From: a virus
DNA: 31,821 nt
Direction: 5' to 3' (one strand)
Virus record (IMG/VR): IMGVR_UViG_3300024346_000307
Span: 1-31,821 of that record
Position 1 is the first letter of the stretch. The number at the start of each line of letters is the position of its first letter. Shown here piece by piece: positions 5,214 through 11,754 of this stretch. The notes under the pieces were generated by a model. It made no database searches. It saw only the letters and a program-made list of their open reading frames with translations, and was not told the origin of the DNA. The position numbers and the translations under genes were made by a program.

Positions 5214-7361
5214 TTATATAAGCTCGCAGAACTCAAATGTGACTCCGCAATTCACCGCTGCTCCTGTTTCTCGGTGCATAGTAAATATGAATGTATCATT
5301 TGGCGTTAAGTATATTTCTGTTCTACCCTCAAATAGTGCACTTGTTGCGTAAGTTAAATCTATTCCTACTCTTGCTCCAAAGATTAAAGTGGCTTTTGAA
5401 GTGTCAAATGTCATTTCATTAGTTACTGGTGGATTGTCATACTGAATGTATTCTAGATGTCCATCACCAAAATCAACCCAAGATTGATCATTAACCGTTA
5501 TTGCTGTGTTGTCTCTTGTAGCCCATACACGAATGATTGAACGTTGGTCTGCATAAGCACTAGCCAACAATGCTAAAGTGTCTCTAGTATTAATCAAACC
5601 GCCCACAGTGGCTTTACTTCTAATTGCAATTATTGGTATGTTAAAATTACCCGTTCCACTTATTGAAACCTGTCCGCTTTGATTGTTAATATTAACTGAT
5701 CCGTATGTTTTGCCGTTGTCTTTTCCACCTTCACTTGTGATGTCTACACAACCAAAATTCATTGGCGAATTATCACCTAAATTAATACTGTTCCATGCTG
5801 CTGGTAATGCTGGGTTGAACATTGATAATTGAGTTAAAGTACCCAAAGTATTAGAATTTGCAACCTCTTGTAAATTTATAAACCATTTATAATCTCCAGC
5901 TCCTCTCCATTGATATTGAATATCAAATACATTGTTTTTAGACAAATCAACCCCTACAGGAATAGTTAAAGAATATTCTGTGTCTACTGTTCCTCCTGCT
6001 GTTGTTGTTGTTCTAATTACACCAACTAAAGTACCTCCACTTTTAAGCCTGAAAAACACACCGCTTTCCGCTGTAAATGTTCCAAATTCCCTAGTCATTA
6101 ATGCAGTTGGATTTGTAAACCATCCAGCCGTTGAATATAAAGCCCCTCTGTTAGGTTCGTATCTTGGGTTTCTGTAAGACCTTAAACAAGTTTCATCATT
6201 TAAAGTTGCTCCAGCTAATACATTCAAAGAACCATCAACACTTGTTGAGTTCGTTATAGCCCCCTCAACACCATTAACAGTCTCGTACCATGTTGTAATT
6301 GGTACATTGTAAGTAAACATTCCATGAAATATAGAATTATCATTTACGCTTTTAGGTCTGTTCCAAGCATCATAAGATAAAGGTTCTTTACTCGCTGCGT
6401 TTGGTGTTGAATTAACATTTAGATCACCAACAGTAAAGGTTAATTTATCTGTTTGTGTTTTGATTGCTGCCAACGTTGTTTCGGTTGCAAAATCTTTTCC
6501 ATCAATAGAAGCTAACAAAAGCCTTGTTAATTCTAATGTAGCTTCTGTTGCCCTTGTGCTTAGTGCAACATCTAAGTTTGCAGTATCTAATTTAATGTTA
6601 TCTAAAACGGGTTTAATCAGTGCCAAAGTTGTTTCTGTAGCGTAATCCTTACCATCTAAAGAGGCAATTAAAACTCTAACCGCTTCTAAAGTTGTTTGTG
6701 TTGCAAAATCTTTACCCTCTAAGCTAGTCAATAAAGCATTTGCAGCGGTTGAAAGTGTTATCTGATCGTCTTGCTTTGCTTCAATTGCTAAACCTGCTGG
6801 AAGTGTTACAGAAGCATTTACATTTAAGTCTCCACCTGTGAAAGTTAATTGATCTGTTACAGCTTTAATAGCTGCTAAAGTGGCTTCTGTTGCTCTTGTA
6901 CTTAGTGCAACGTCTAAATTGACCGTATCTGTTTTAATAGTGTCTAAAACGGGCTTGATTAAAGCTAATGTTGTTTCTGTTGAATAATCTTTTCCATCAA
7001 GTGAAACTAGAAGCAGCCTAATTAATTCAAGCGTTGACTGTGTTGCAAAGTCTTTGGAATCTAAACTTGTTAAAAGTGTTATTTGATTATCTTGTTTTGC
7101 CTGTGTTGCAAAATCCTTTGAATCTAATGAAGCAAGTAACACCCTTGCAGCCTCCAAAGTTGCCTCTGTTGCAACCTTTCCATTAAGTTCTGTTAGTTCG
7201 TCAATTATTTCCTGTAGTTGTGGATTTGCCCCACCTCCTCCACTGGCATCTACTACCCTTTGAAGCAATACTAATACCATAGATTGATAACAACCATCAT
7301 AACGGTAATCAACATTTGCTGTTATTGGGTCTGGTGGTATTATTGGGTCAGGTGCTGCCAT
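5214..7361 (-). CDS. Large repeat-containing tail fibre / receptor-binding candidate
   Basis: This 715-residue protein has a short Pro/Gly-rich N-terminus. Residues about 64-312 hold tandem helical repeats with variations of SLDGKDFATETTLEAIR, and the C-terminal half (about 320-715) is globular and beta-rich. The repeats are interrupted by segments like LTFTGGDLNVN. Such helical spacer repeats followed by a unique C-terminal domain are common in phage fibres and tail proteins. The C-terminal region (for example STAGWFTNPTALMTREFGTF) looks like a carbohydrate- or receptor-binding module, but I cannot name a family. It lies within the lysis cluster, after the holin candidate (TAATG overlap), an unusual place for a fibre though seen in some phages. 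Function is inferred from architecture. Confidence 0.75.
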   Translation of the reverse strand: MAAPDPIIPPDPITANVDYRYDGCYQSMVLVLLQRVVDASGGGGANPQLQEIIDELTELNGKVATEATLEAARVLLASLDSKDFATQAKQDNQITLLTSLDSKDFATQSTLELIRLLLVSLDGKDYSTETTLALIKPVLDTIKTDTVNLDVALSTRATEATLAAIKAVTDQLTFTGGDLNVNASVTLPAGLAIEAKQDDQITLSTAANALLTSLEGKDFATQTTLEAVRVLIASLDGKDYATETTLALIKPVLDNIKLDTANLDVALSTRATEATLELTRLLLASIDGKDFATETTLAAIKTQTDKLTFTVGDLNVNSTPNAASKEPLSYDAWNRPKSVNDNSIFHGMFTYNVPITTWYETVNGVEGAITNSTSVDGSLNVLAGATLNDETCLRSYRNPRYEPNRGALYSTAGWFTNPTALMTREFGTFTAESGVFFRLKSGGTLVGVIRTTTTAGGTVDTEYSLTIPVGVDLSKNNVFDIQYQWRGAGDYKWFINLQEVANSNTLGTLTQLSMFNPALPAAWNSINLGDNSPMNFGCVDITSEGGKDNGKTYGSVNINNQSGQVSISGTGNFNIPIIAIRSKATVGGLINTRDTLALLASAYADQRSIIRVWATRDNTAITVNDQSWVDFGDGHLEYIQYDNPPVTNEMTFDTSKATLIFGARVGIDLTYATSALFEGRTEIYLTPNDTFIFTMHRETGAAVNCGVTFEFCELI
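6525..7007 (-). repeat. 345-base internal duplication in the large fibre gene
   Basis: The segment encoding residues 119-165 (6867-7007) recurs at residues 234-279 (6525-6662) almost unchanged, with a period of 115 codons. Both contain ETTLALIKPVLD and NLDVALSTRATEATL. Shorter units of about 22 residues (SLDGKDFATQ-type) occur between and around them, from about 6420 to 7175. The repeated DNA could recombine and change the length of the fibre stalk. Confidence 0.8.
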
Positions 7362-7657
7362 TACTTAATTTCTTTTGTTTGTTGTGATTGATGCCCTTTT
7401 AACTTGCTTATTTGCTCAATGGTAACTATACCCAAAAGGAGCAAAACAAAAAGGCTGTCAATGCTTAATATTTCAATAATATAATCATAATCTTCACGAA
7501 GAAAGGCGTGTTTTAACCAGCTTAAGTGAATAAAGATGATGCAAACCATAATCACCAAAACACTAATTTTCCTTGCACTGAATCCACTGTTCTTTTTATT
7601 GTCCAGTGAACCTATTATTCCCTTGTAGATTTGTGCTATTTTGCTTTTAATCATCAT
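7361..7657 (-). CDS. Two-TM holin candidate
   Basis: This 98-residue protein has a basic N-terminus, a first membrane segment at about 31-48 (ISVLVIMVCIIFIHLSWL), a charged loop with Asp and Arg, a second segment at about 64-82 (LSIDSLFVLLLLGIVTIEQI), and a basic, polar tail. Size, two helices and charged tail fit a class II-type holin that would permeabilise the inner membrane to free the endolysin. It overlaps the end of the PAS gene and its stop overlaps the ATG of the large fibre. Starts at 7657 and 7654 are both ATG. No sequence family is recognised, so the call rests on topology and position. Confidence 0.65.
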   Translation of the reverse strand: MMIKSKIAQIYKGIIGSLDNKKNSGFSARKISVLVIMVCIIFIHLSWLKHAFLREDYDYIIEILSIDSLFVLLLLGIVTIEQISKLKGHQSQQTKEIK

Positions 7658-8042
7658 CTTTTATGCAAGTACAAACTAACCCCCCATCAGGTAAGGCAGT
7701 TAAATAAACAATTTCTTTTACTAAACTTCCATCCTTTGCCGTTGCTACATCTTTTCCACTCCATTTACCCCTCTTTTCAATTTCTGGAAACACATTTTCA
7801 ACAAAGTACTTTACTTGTTCATCAGTGTAAAGAATTTCCCAAGTTTGCCCCAACATTTCACCCCTTCCATATTTGAACATTTTTTCATGTGCTCGATTTA
7901 GGTAAATGTACTTTCCATCTTTGTCAAGTATTGCGATACCCTCGTTGGATGTGTTCAAAGCAAAAGTAAGTTGATCAACAAATTCCATTGAATCTGTCAT
8001 TTTCTTTGTCAACTGCTCTATTTTATCAATCTTTTCGCACAT
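7647..8042 (-). CDS. Stand-alone PAS-domain protein in the lysis cassette
   Basis: The ATG at 8042 overlaps the stop of the upstream gene (TGATG), giving 131 residues. Residues about 1-25 form a polar helix that may dimerise. Residues about 26-128 match a PAS domain: FALNTSNEGIAILDKDG, KYIYLNRAHEKMFKYGR, MLGQTWEIL, a helix to the EKRGKWSGKDVATAKDG block, and final strands IVYLTALPDGG and LVCTCIKD. No histidine kinase, cyclase or DNA-binding domain is attached. The LOV flavin-binding cysteine motif (GRNCRFLQ-like) is missing, so ligand or signal is unknown. PAS proteins normally sense small molecules, redox state or light, or mediate protein contacts. Its position between two membrane proteins of the lysis block suggests it links a host signal to lysis, which is inference. 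Domain call is strong. Confidence 0.85.
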   Translation of the reverse strand: MCEKIDKIEQLTKKMTDSMEFVDQLTFALNTSNEGIAILDKDGKYIYLNRAHEKMFKYGRGEMLGQTWEILYTDEQVKYFVENVFPEIEKRGKWSGKDVATAKDGSLVKEIVYLTALPDGGLVCTCIKDDD

Positions 8043-8368
8043 CACTTATTTAAATAAGCTATAACTAACACCCATGCAACTTGAATAGCTAAAATAACAC
8101 CGTAAACAAGTGACCATTTGCCCTTTTGGATATAGATTTCCTTTTGTGCTTCTTCCATGTTTGTAGCACTCCAAACCTCACAAACGTCTCTTTTCCAGTC
8201 CCTCAAATTATCAACTTCTTCACTACTAATTTTAAGCTTTTCAACAGCTAATTTAAGTTCATCAATTGACTTTTTAGTTTCCTTATTATCAGAATGAAGC
8301 TCTTTTAACTTTTCCAGTATGCTTTGAGCATATTCACTCCAACCATCTTTGTATTTTTTATCCTCCAC
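8042..8368 (-). CDS. Coiled-coil protein with C-terminal TM (XhlA-like)
   Basis: This 108-residue protein begins at a GTG at 8368; no ATG lies nearby in frame. Residues about 12-58 are a coiled coil (ILEKLKELHSDNKETKKSID and following heptads). Residues 60-80 are polar, and 86-105 form a membrane helix (SLVYGVILAIQVAWVLVIAY). This layout matches the haemolysin XhlA type of lysis accessory proteins, which sit on the membrane by a C-terminal anchor. Position upstream of the PAS and holin genes supports a lysis role. No clear sequence signature was seen, so a membrane tether or signalling partner for the PAS protein is an alternative. Its stop overlaps the PAS ATG. Confidence 0.6.
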   Translation of the reverse strand: MEDKKYKDGWSEYAQSILEKLKELHSDNKETKKSIDELKLAVEKLKISSEEVDNLRDWKRDVCEVWSATNMEEAQKEIYIQKGKWSLVYGVILAIQVAWVLVIAYLNK

Positions 8369-8381
8369 CTGATTAATAATT

Positions 8382-8519
8382 TTAGTCTTCTTTTAACATT
8401 GCTTCAAGCACTTCAATCGCTCCTGTGCATTTTATAAAAACCTCTTTCGCTTGTTCTTGTTGTGCTTTTAAACTTTCAATTCTTTGTTCAATTGTTAATT
8501 CTTCTTTTTGTTCTTCCAT
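8382..8519 (-). CDS. Small coiled-coil protein (45 aa)
   Basis: The ATG at 8519 opens a 45-residue frame starting MEEQKEELTIEQRIESLKAQ. It is rich in Glu, Gln and Lys with regular hydrophobic spacing, a clear coiled-coil pattern, and ends with a helix around EVLEAMLKED. One cysteine is present. It lies between the 112-residue gene and the XhlA-like gene and is preceded by a promoter-like site at 8533-8560, so it may be the first gene of the lysis unit. No family is recognised. Confidence 0.65.
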   Translation of the reverse strand: MEEQKEELTIEQRIESLKAQQEQAKEVFIKCTGAIEVLEAMLKED

Positions 8520-8532
8520 AACGTTTTTTTAG

Positions 8533-8560
8533 TAAATATACTAAATTCCAGAAATAACAA
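8533..8560 (-). promoter_or_regulatory. Promoter-like site before the lysis genes
   Basis: On the minus strand TATATTTA (8533-8540) differs from TAnnTTTG only in the last base, and TTG lies at 8558-8560 with a 17-base spacer. The same TTG-N17-TATATTTA geometry occurs before TerS (25928-25955). It would start transcription about 10 bases before the ATG at 8519 and drive the lysis genes. The -33 part lies in the end of the upstream coding region. Confidence 0.45.
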
Positions 8561-8879
8561 CTGTATAACCTAAACTTTCCAGGTCTTCCTTCACTTTATC
8601 ATGTGCAACTTGGATTGTTTGTGGATCATAAGTTTCTGGATCAGTTCCTAAAGCTAAATCGTAATATTTAGCACTTAATAAAAAGCCTTCAACCCCTTCA
8701 ATGGAAATTGTTTCATCCCCGTTTTCGTAGGCTGCTGAATCAGCGTAATAATACGGTGCTACTTGTATTTGCTTTCCATCTTTAGGCGCTGCAAATTCTA
8801 ATCGTGCCACTACTGAGGATAGTTCAACTGTTGTACCTTTAAAGTAGATTTTGTTTGTGTTTGGTGTTACTGTTATCAT
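8541..8879 (-). CDS. Hypothetical 112-aa protein after tail fibre
   Basis: The product starts MITVTPNTNKIYFKG and looks like a small beta-sandwich domain followed by a helical tail (IQVAHDKVKEDLESLGY). No signal or membrane segment is visible. It follows the fibre gene by 4 bases, so it is probably translated with it and may act as a fibre chaperone or a tip accessory. I do not recognise a family. Confidence 0.65.
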   Translation of the reverse strand: MITVTPNTNKIYFKGTTVELSSVVARLEFAAPKDGKQIQVAPYYYADSAAYENGDETISIEGVEGFLLSAKYYDLALGTDPETYDPQTIQVAHDKVKEDLESLGYTVVISGI

Positions 8880-8883
8880 ATTT

Positions 8884-10347
8884 TTAACTTGCTGCTGTTA
8901 TTATTCCGTTTTTAATAGTAAAGTTTGTATAAGCTCCTGTTCCTGTGAATCCTTGAAAACCTACTGTAAAAAGGCTTCCATCGTCTGTTATTTTAAATAG
9001 TTCTGCTGGTGTTGAATTTTGAACTAATAAAGCCGTAGTTCCTGAAGTTGCGCCTGTGCCTTTTACTTGTAGTTTTGCAGTTGGTGTTGCTGTGCCTATT
9101 CCTACATTTTCACTAGAATCAACAAATAAAGAGGGTGTTGCAACACCATCTTTGTAAACTCCTAAAATATTGTTCGCTGCTCCTTTTGAGGCTATTTTTA
9201 AATAAGGATTACCCCCTAAACTTGTGTTTGGACTAACTCCAATTCCTACAGCTCCATTTGTGTTATAGTTAGGTGAAGCATAGACATTGCCATTTTTTTG
9301 CACAACAAATGTAAAAGCACCGCTATCTGTATCAACTCTTAACCTAGTGCTGCTAGTTCCATTCGCTACAAATAAACCTGCTGCATTTTGGATAAAAGAA
9401 CCAATAGTAACATCATTTTGCATCATAATAGCCCCGTCATCACGAATCAAAACATTTAATGCACCACCGCTTTTATTTACTCTAAGGGCGTATGTTTCGC
9501 CCTCTGCTTGTAAGACTAATTTAGACTGTGGGTCTATTACAGCCCCAAAACTAGTACTACCACCTGTAAAGCGTAAATCATTATTAGCCATTGTAATGGT
9601 AGAGGTTGTGGACATCGTGCCACCTGTGAAAATAGTGTCACCCCCCCCTACATTACTAGCCAAAACCTTTTTTAATACGCCCCCATCATTTATTAAAAAT
9701 TCTTCCGTACCTGCTAAACTTCCTAACGTTATCTTATTGCTTATTATCGTTGGTTGTGCTGTTAGTGCTCCACTTCCTGATACTTCTCCTGTATGTGTTG
9801 CGTTGGTAACTTTTAAATTGTTCGCTTCTACTTCGTTAAACTTTGCAGAAGGCATAACACCAGCAAAAGTTCCATCAGCAGCCGTTAATGTTACGTTAGT
9901 TCCTGTACTGGAATTAACATCCATTGCTGTAGATGATATTGGACCTAAAGATAAATTAGTTGCTCCTGTATCATCATGCACAACCCAATCAGCACCATCA
10001 TATTCTTTCCACTCGTTTGCAGTTACATCAAAGCATAAGTAACCAGCTAAAGGGCTAATTTTAACCGCTGTTGAGTTTGTAAACCTTACCCAATCATCAA
10101 AAGTAGCAGAACCCCAATCAGGATGAATCGTTCCACTTCCAGTTAATACAAATACATCACCATCAGCAGTTGAAGGAGCTGCCAAAGTACCATCGACAAA
10201 ATTAATTGCTTTGGGTAAAGACATTCTTTCCTCATAAGTTGAAAGCCCGTTTTCGTCTTTCGTTGGAAATGTGTTATTACCTACTAAATCAAATCCTTTA
10301 GGCGTGTGCTTATTAGCTTCGTCTAAATTTACATGCAAATTACTCAT
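8884..10347 (-). CDS. Tail fibre-like structural protein
   Basis: This 487-residue protein has a domain near residues 45-125 resembling the phage DUF2793 type, with the pattern LAAPSTADGDVFVLTG and CFDVTANEWKEYDGADW. It is followed by repetitive beta-rich segments and ends with a motif common in tail fibres, NVGIGTATPTAKLQVKG (near 416-432), and a final GFTGTGAYTNFTIKNG. No intramolecular chaperone domain with the classical catalytic dyad was seen. The ATG at 10347 overlaps the upstream stop as ATGA. A run of eight G on the coding strand (9641-9648, codons for Gly234-236) is unusual in AT-rich DNA. Likely role is host recognition. Confidence 0.75.
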   Translation of the reverse strand: MSNLHVNLDEANKHTPKGFDLVGNNTFPTKDENGLSTYEERMSLPKAINFVDGTLAAPSTADGDVFVLTGSGTIHPDWGSATFDDWVRFTNSTAVKISPLAGYLCFDVTANEWKEYDGADWVVHDDTGATNLSLGPISSTAMDVNSSTGTNVTLTAADGTFAGVMPSAKFNEVEANNLKVTNATHTGEVSGSGALTAQPTIISNKITLGSLAGTEEFLINDGGVLKKVLASNVGGGDTIFTGGTMSTTSTITMANNDLRFTGGSTSFGAVIDPQSKLVLQAEGETYALRVNKSGGALNVLIRDDGAIMMQNDVTIGSFIQNAAGLFVANGTSSTRLRVDTDSGAFTFVVQKNGNVYASPNYNTNGAVGIGVSPNTSLGGNPYLKIASKGAANNILGVYKDGVATPSLFVDSSENVGIGTATPTAKLQVKGTGATSGTTALLVQNSTPAELFKITDDGSLFTVGFQGFTGTGAYTNFTIKNGIITAAS

Positions 10348-10826
10348 ATCGGGAAGAATCTTCTAAAATTAGGTTCATAAAGTATAGCATCAGCATCAAA
10401 TAATGGATAATCATCTGAATTATTAAGTAAGAAATTACCTAATTCTTCACAATAGAAAAACTCTCTTTCCTTGATCTTTGCTAAAATCCTATCAGTGCTT
10501 TGTGCGTTTGCTGTTTTGCTGTACTGGGTGTGGTTTTCCATCATCCCTTGATTATTTGTTTCTCTCTCTAAATCCTTTTCATAACTAGCGAAAGCAACAG
10601 CGTAGCTTTCAGCAAGTTTTACCCTATCAAATAAAGCCTGATAAGCAGCATTTAAAGGTGGATTTGCAACAGCTAACACCAAAGCATCATATAAATCCTC
10701 TGTTAAGATGCACTTGATCACAGTATCTTCAATGAACTGTATAGAAGTATCAAAGAATGAAGGGTCAAATGCTACAACAGGTGTAACAATGCTCTTAATT
10801 TCTGTTGAGGTTAAAATATTACTCAT
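10344..10826 (-). CDS. Putative head-tail connector-like protein
   Basis: This 160-residue protein is mostly helical, starting MSNILTSTEIKSIVTPV, with a central helix pair (LTEDLYDALVLAVANPP and AYQALFDRVKLAESYAVAF) and a C-terminal YEPNFRRFFPI. The helical layout recalls gp6-like head-tail connector proteins, and similar Bacteroidota phage proteins (DUF6712-type) come to mind, though I cannot confirm this. It lies far from the head genes, between the tube-like gene and the fibre. Its start overlaps the stop of the small basic gene by 8 bases. Structural role is moderately supported; exact role is not. Confidence 0.5.
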   Translation of the reverse strand: MSNILTSTEIKSIVTPVVAFDPSFFDTSIQFIEDTVIKCILTEDLYDALVLAVANPPLNAAYQALFDRVKLAESYAVAFASYEKDLERETNNQGMMENHTQYSKTANAQSTDRILAKIKEREFFYCEELGNFLLNNSDDYPLFDADAILYEPNFRRFFPI

Positions 10827-11001
10827 TGATAACAGCTTTTAAACCAGCGTTAAATAATTCCTTCAACAATTTCTGATCTAGTCCATTATTCAAAGTGATT
10901 AATTCACCCTTCCAAGTTAAACCAGTTCCAACAGATTTTTTTAAAACCTTGTACTTTTTAACTACTTTCTTAACTTCCTTTTTTGCTTCTTTCTTTTCCA
11001 T
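10819..11001 (-). CDS. Small basic protein (60 aa), paralogue-like to 20487-20681
   Basis: The product starts MEKKEAKKEVKKVVKKYK, a run of Lys and Glu, and then has a short domain with the pattern TWKGELITLNNGLDQKLLKE followed by LFNAGLKAVINE. The 64-residue protein at 20487-20681 has the same plan: basic N-terminus, then KKGDTFEMNGLMAKHLIEKG. Similar small domains are found near connector genes in other phages. It lies just after the terminator of the tube-like gene, as the other one lies after the terminator of the capsid gene. Function is unknown; a connector or nucleic acid contact is possible. Confidence 0.7.
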   Translation of the reverse strand: MEKKEAKKEVKKVVKKYKVLKKSVGTGLTWKGELITLNNGLDQKLLKELFNAGLKAVINE

Positions 11002-11014
11002 AATTCTAATTTAC

Positions 11015-11048
11015 AAAAAAAGCCCCACATTTTTAAACGTAGGGCTTT
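11015..11048 (-). terminator. Strong intrinsic terminator after the tube-like gene
   Basis: On the minus strand AAAGCCC (11042-11048) pairs with GGGGCTTT (11019-11026) and a T run follows. It begins about 26 bases past the stop at 11074. It would limit transcription past the tube-like gene, as expected for a highly expressed structural protein. Confidence 0.8.
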
Positions 11049-11073
11049 CAGTTTATATTTAAAAACCTAAGTT

Positions 11074-11664
11074 TTACCCTAGGCTTACAGTTTCACCTGT
11101 TAAACCATCTTCAACAGTAATATCACCTTTCATAAATCTAGTTGATTCACCTTGAACCGCTGTTATCACACAGTTGTAACCGTTTACACCTCCTTGTTCA
11201 GCTTCTACAGTGTTGTTAAAAGCGAAAGTTGCACCAGCATCAGTAAGCATTTTGTTGTCCAATCCAATAACAACCGCTTTTCTGTTTCCTGAAACACCAT
11301 CTTTTTCAAACAATTCAGCAATAACTACTAATTTTTGCTTTCCATAAGTTTCCAATAAGAAAGACTTTGTAGTATCTAAGTTTGGAATGATTGCATTTGC
11401 AGTCAAGTTAAACACATTTCCACCACCATCTTTAGCGTTCTCTGTTGCTAAATCTTTAGTTGATACTCTACCTTCAATTTTTACAAATTTACCTGTGTTT
11501 TTCAAAGCGATTGCTGTGATGTCATGCGTTGCAGCATCAAAAACTGTTGCTGTTAAATCCACCTGTCTAACTGGTGCAATGTATAAAAATCCTAAACCAG
11601 CCAAAGGAAAATCGTCTCCACATTGGTTAGTGATATTGTCTGTTAATTCGCAAAATTCTGCCAT
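11074..11664 (-). CDS. Tail tube-like major tail protein candidate
   Basis: This 196-residue protein starts MAEFCELTDNITNQCGDD and is beta-rich with a helix in the middle, the size range of major tail tube proteins. Motifs such as GFLYIAPVRQVDLTATVF and SFLLETYGKQKLVVIAELFE give alternating strands. It has its own promoter-like site upstream (11705-11712) and a strong terminator downstream, the pattern expected for an abundant structural protein. It lies directly downstream of the tape measure gene, whereas tube genes usually precede it. I recognise no clear family signature, so the tube assignment is from size, fold pattern and expression signals. Confidence 0.55.
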   Translation of the reverse strand: MAEFCELTDNITNQCGDDFPLAGLGFLYIAPVRQVDLTATVFDAATHDITAIALKNTGKFVKIEGRVSTKDLATENAKDGGGNVFNLTANAIIPNLDTTKSFLLETYGKQKLVVIAELFEKDGVSGNRKAVVIGLDNKMLTDAGATFAFNNTVEAEQGGVNGYNCVITAVQGESTRFMKGDITVEDGLTGETVSLG

Positions 11665-11704
11665 TTGTATTAATTTATATTGTTAAACTCTTAATTGTCT
11701 GAAT

Positions 11705-11712
11705 CAAATATA
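11705..11712 (-). promoter_or_regulatory. -7 element TATATTTG before the tube-like gene
   Basis: On the minus strand TATATTTG is an exact TAnnTTTG match in the 90-base gap between the tape measure stop and the ATG at 11664. No TTG is seen at 17-21 bases upstream, so the -33 element is weak or absent. The site would give a leader of about 35 bases. It pairs with the terminator at 11015-11048 to make a single-gene unit. Confidence 0.5.
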
Positions 11713-11754
11713 GTTAAATAATCGAACTTTTTTAGTAGTTAGTCGATATTTTCA

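Noticed and set aside
9287-10042. Long plus-strand frame (251 codons)
   Set aside because: It lies fully antisense to the tail fibre gene, has a low-complexity Pro/Val/Leu-rich translation and no family pattern; the fibre frame explains the region.
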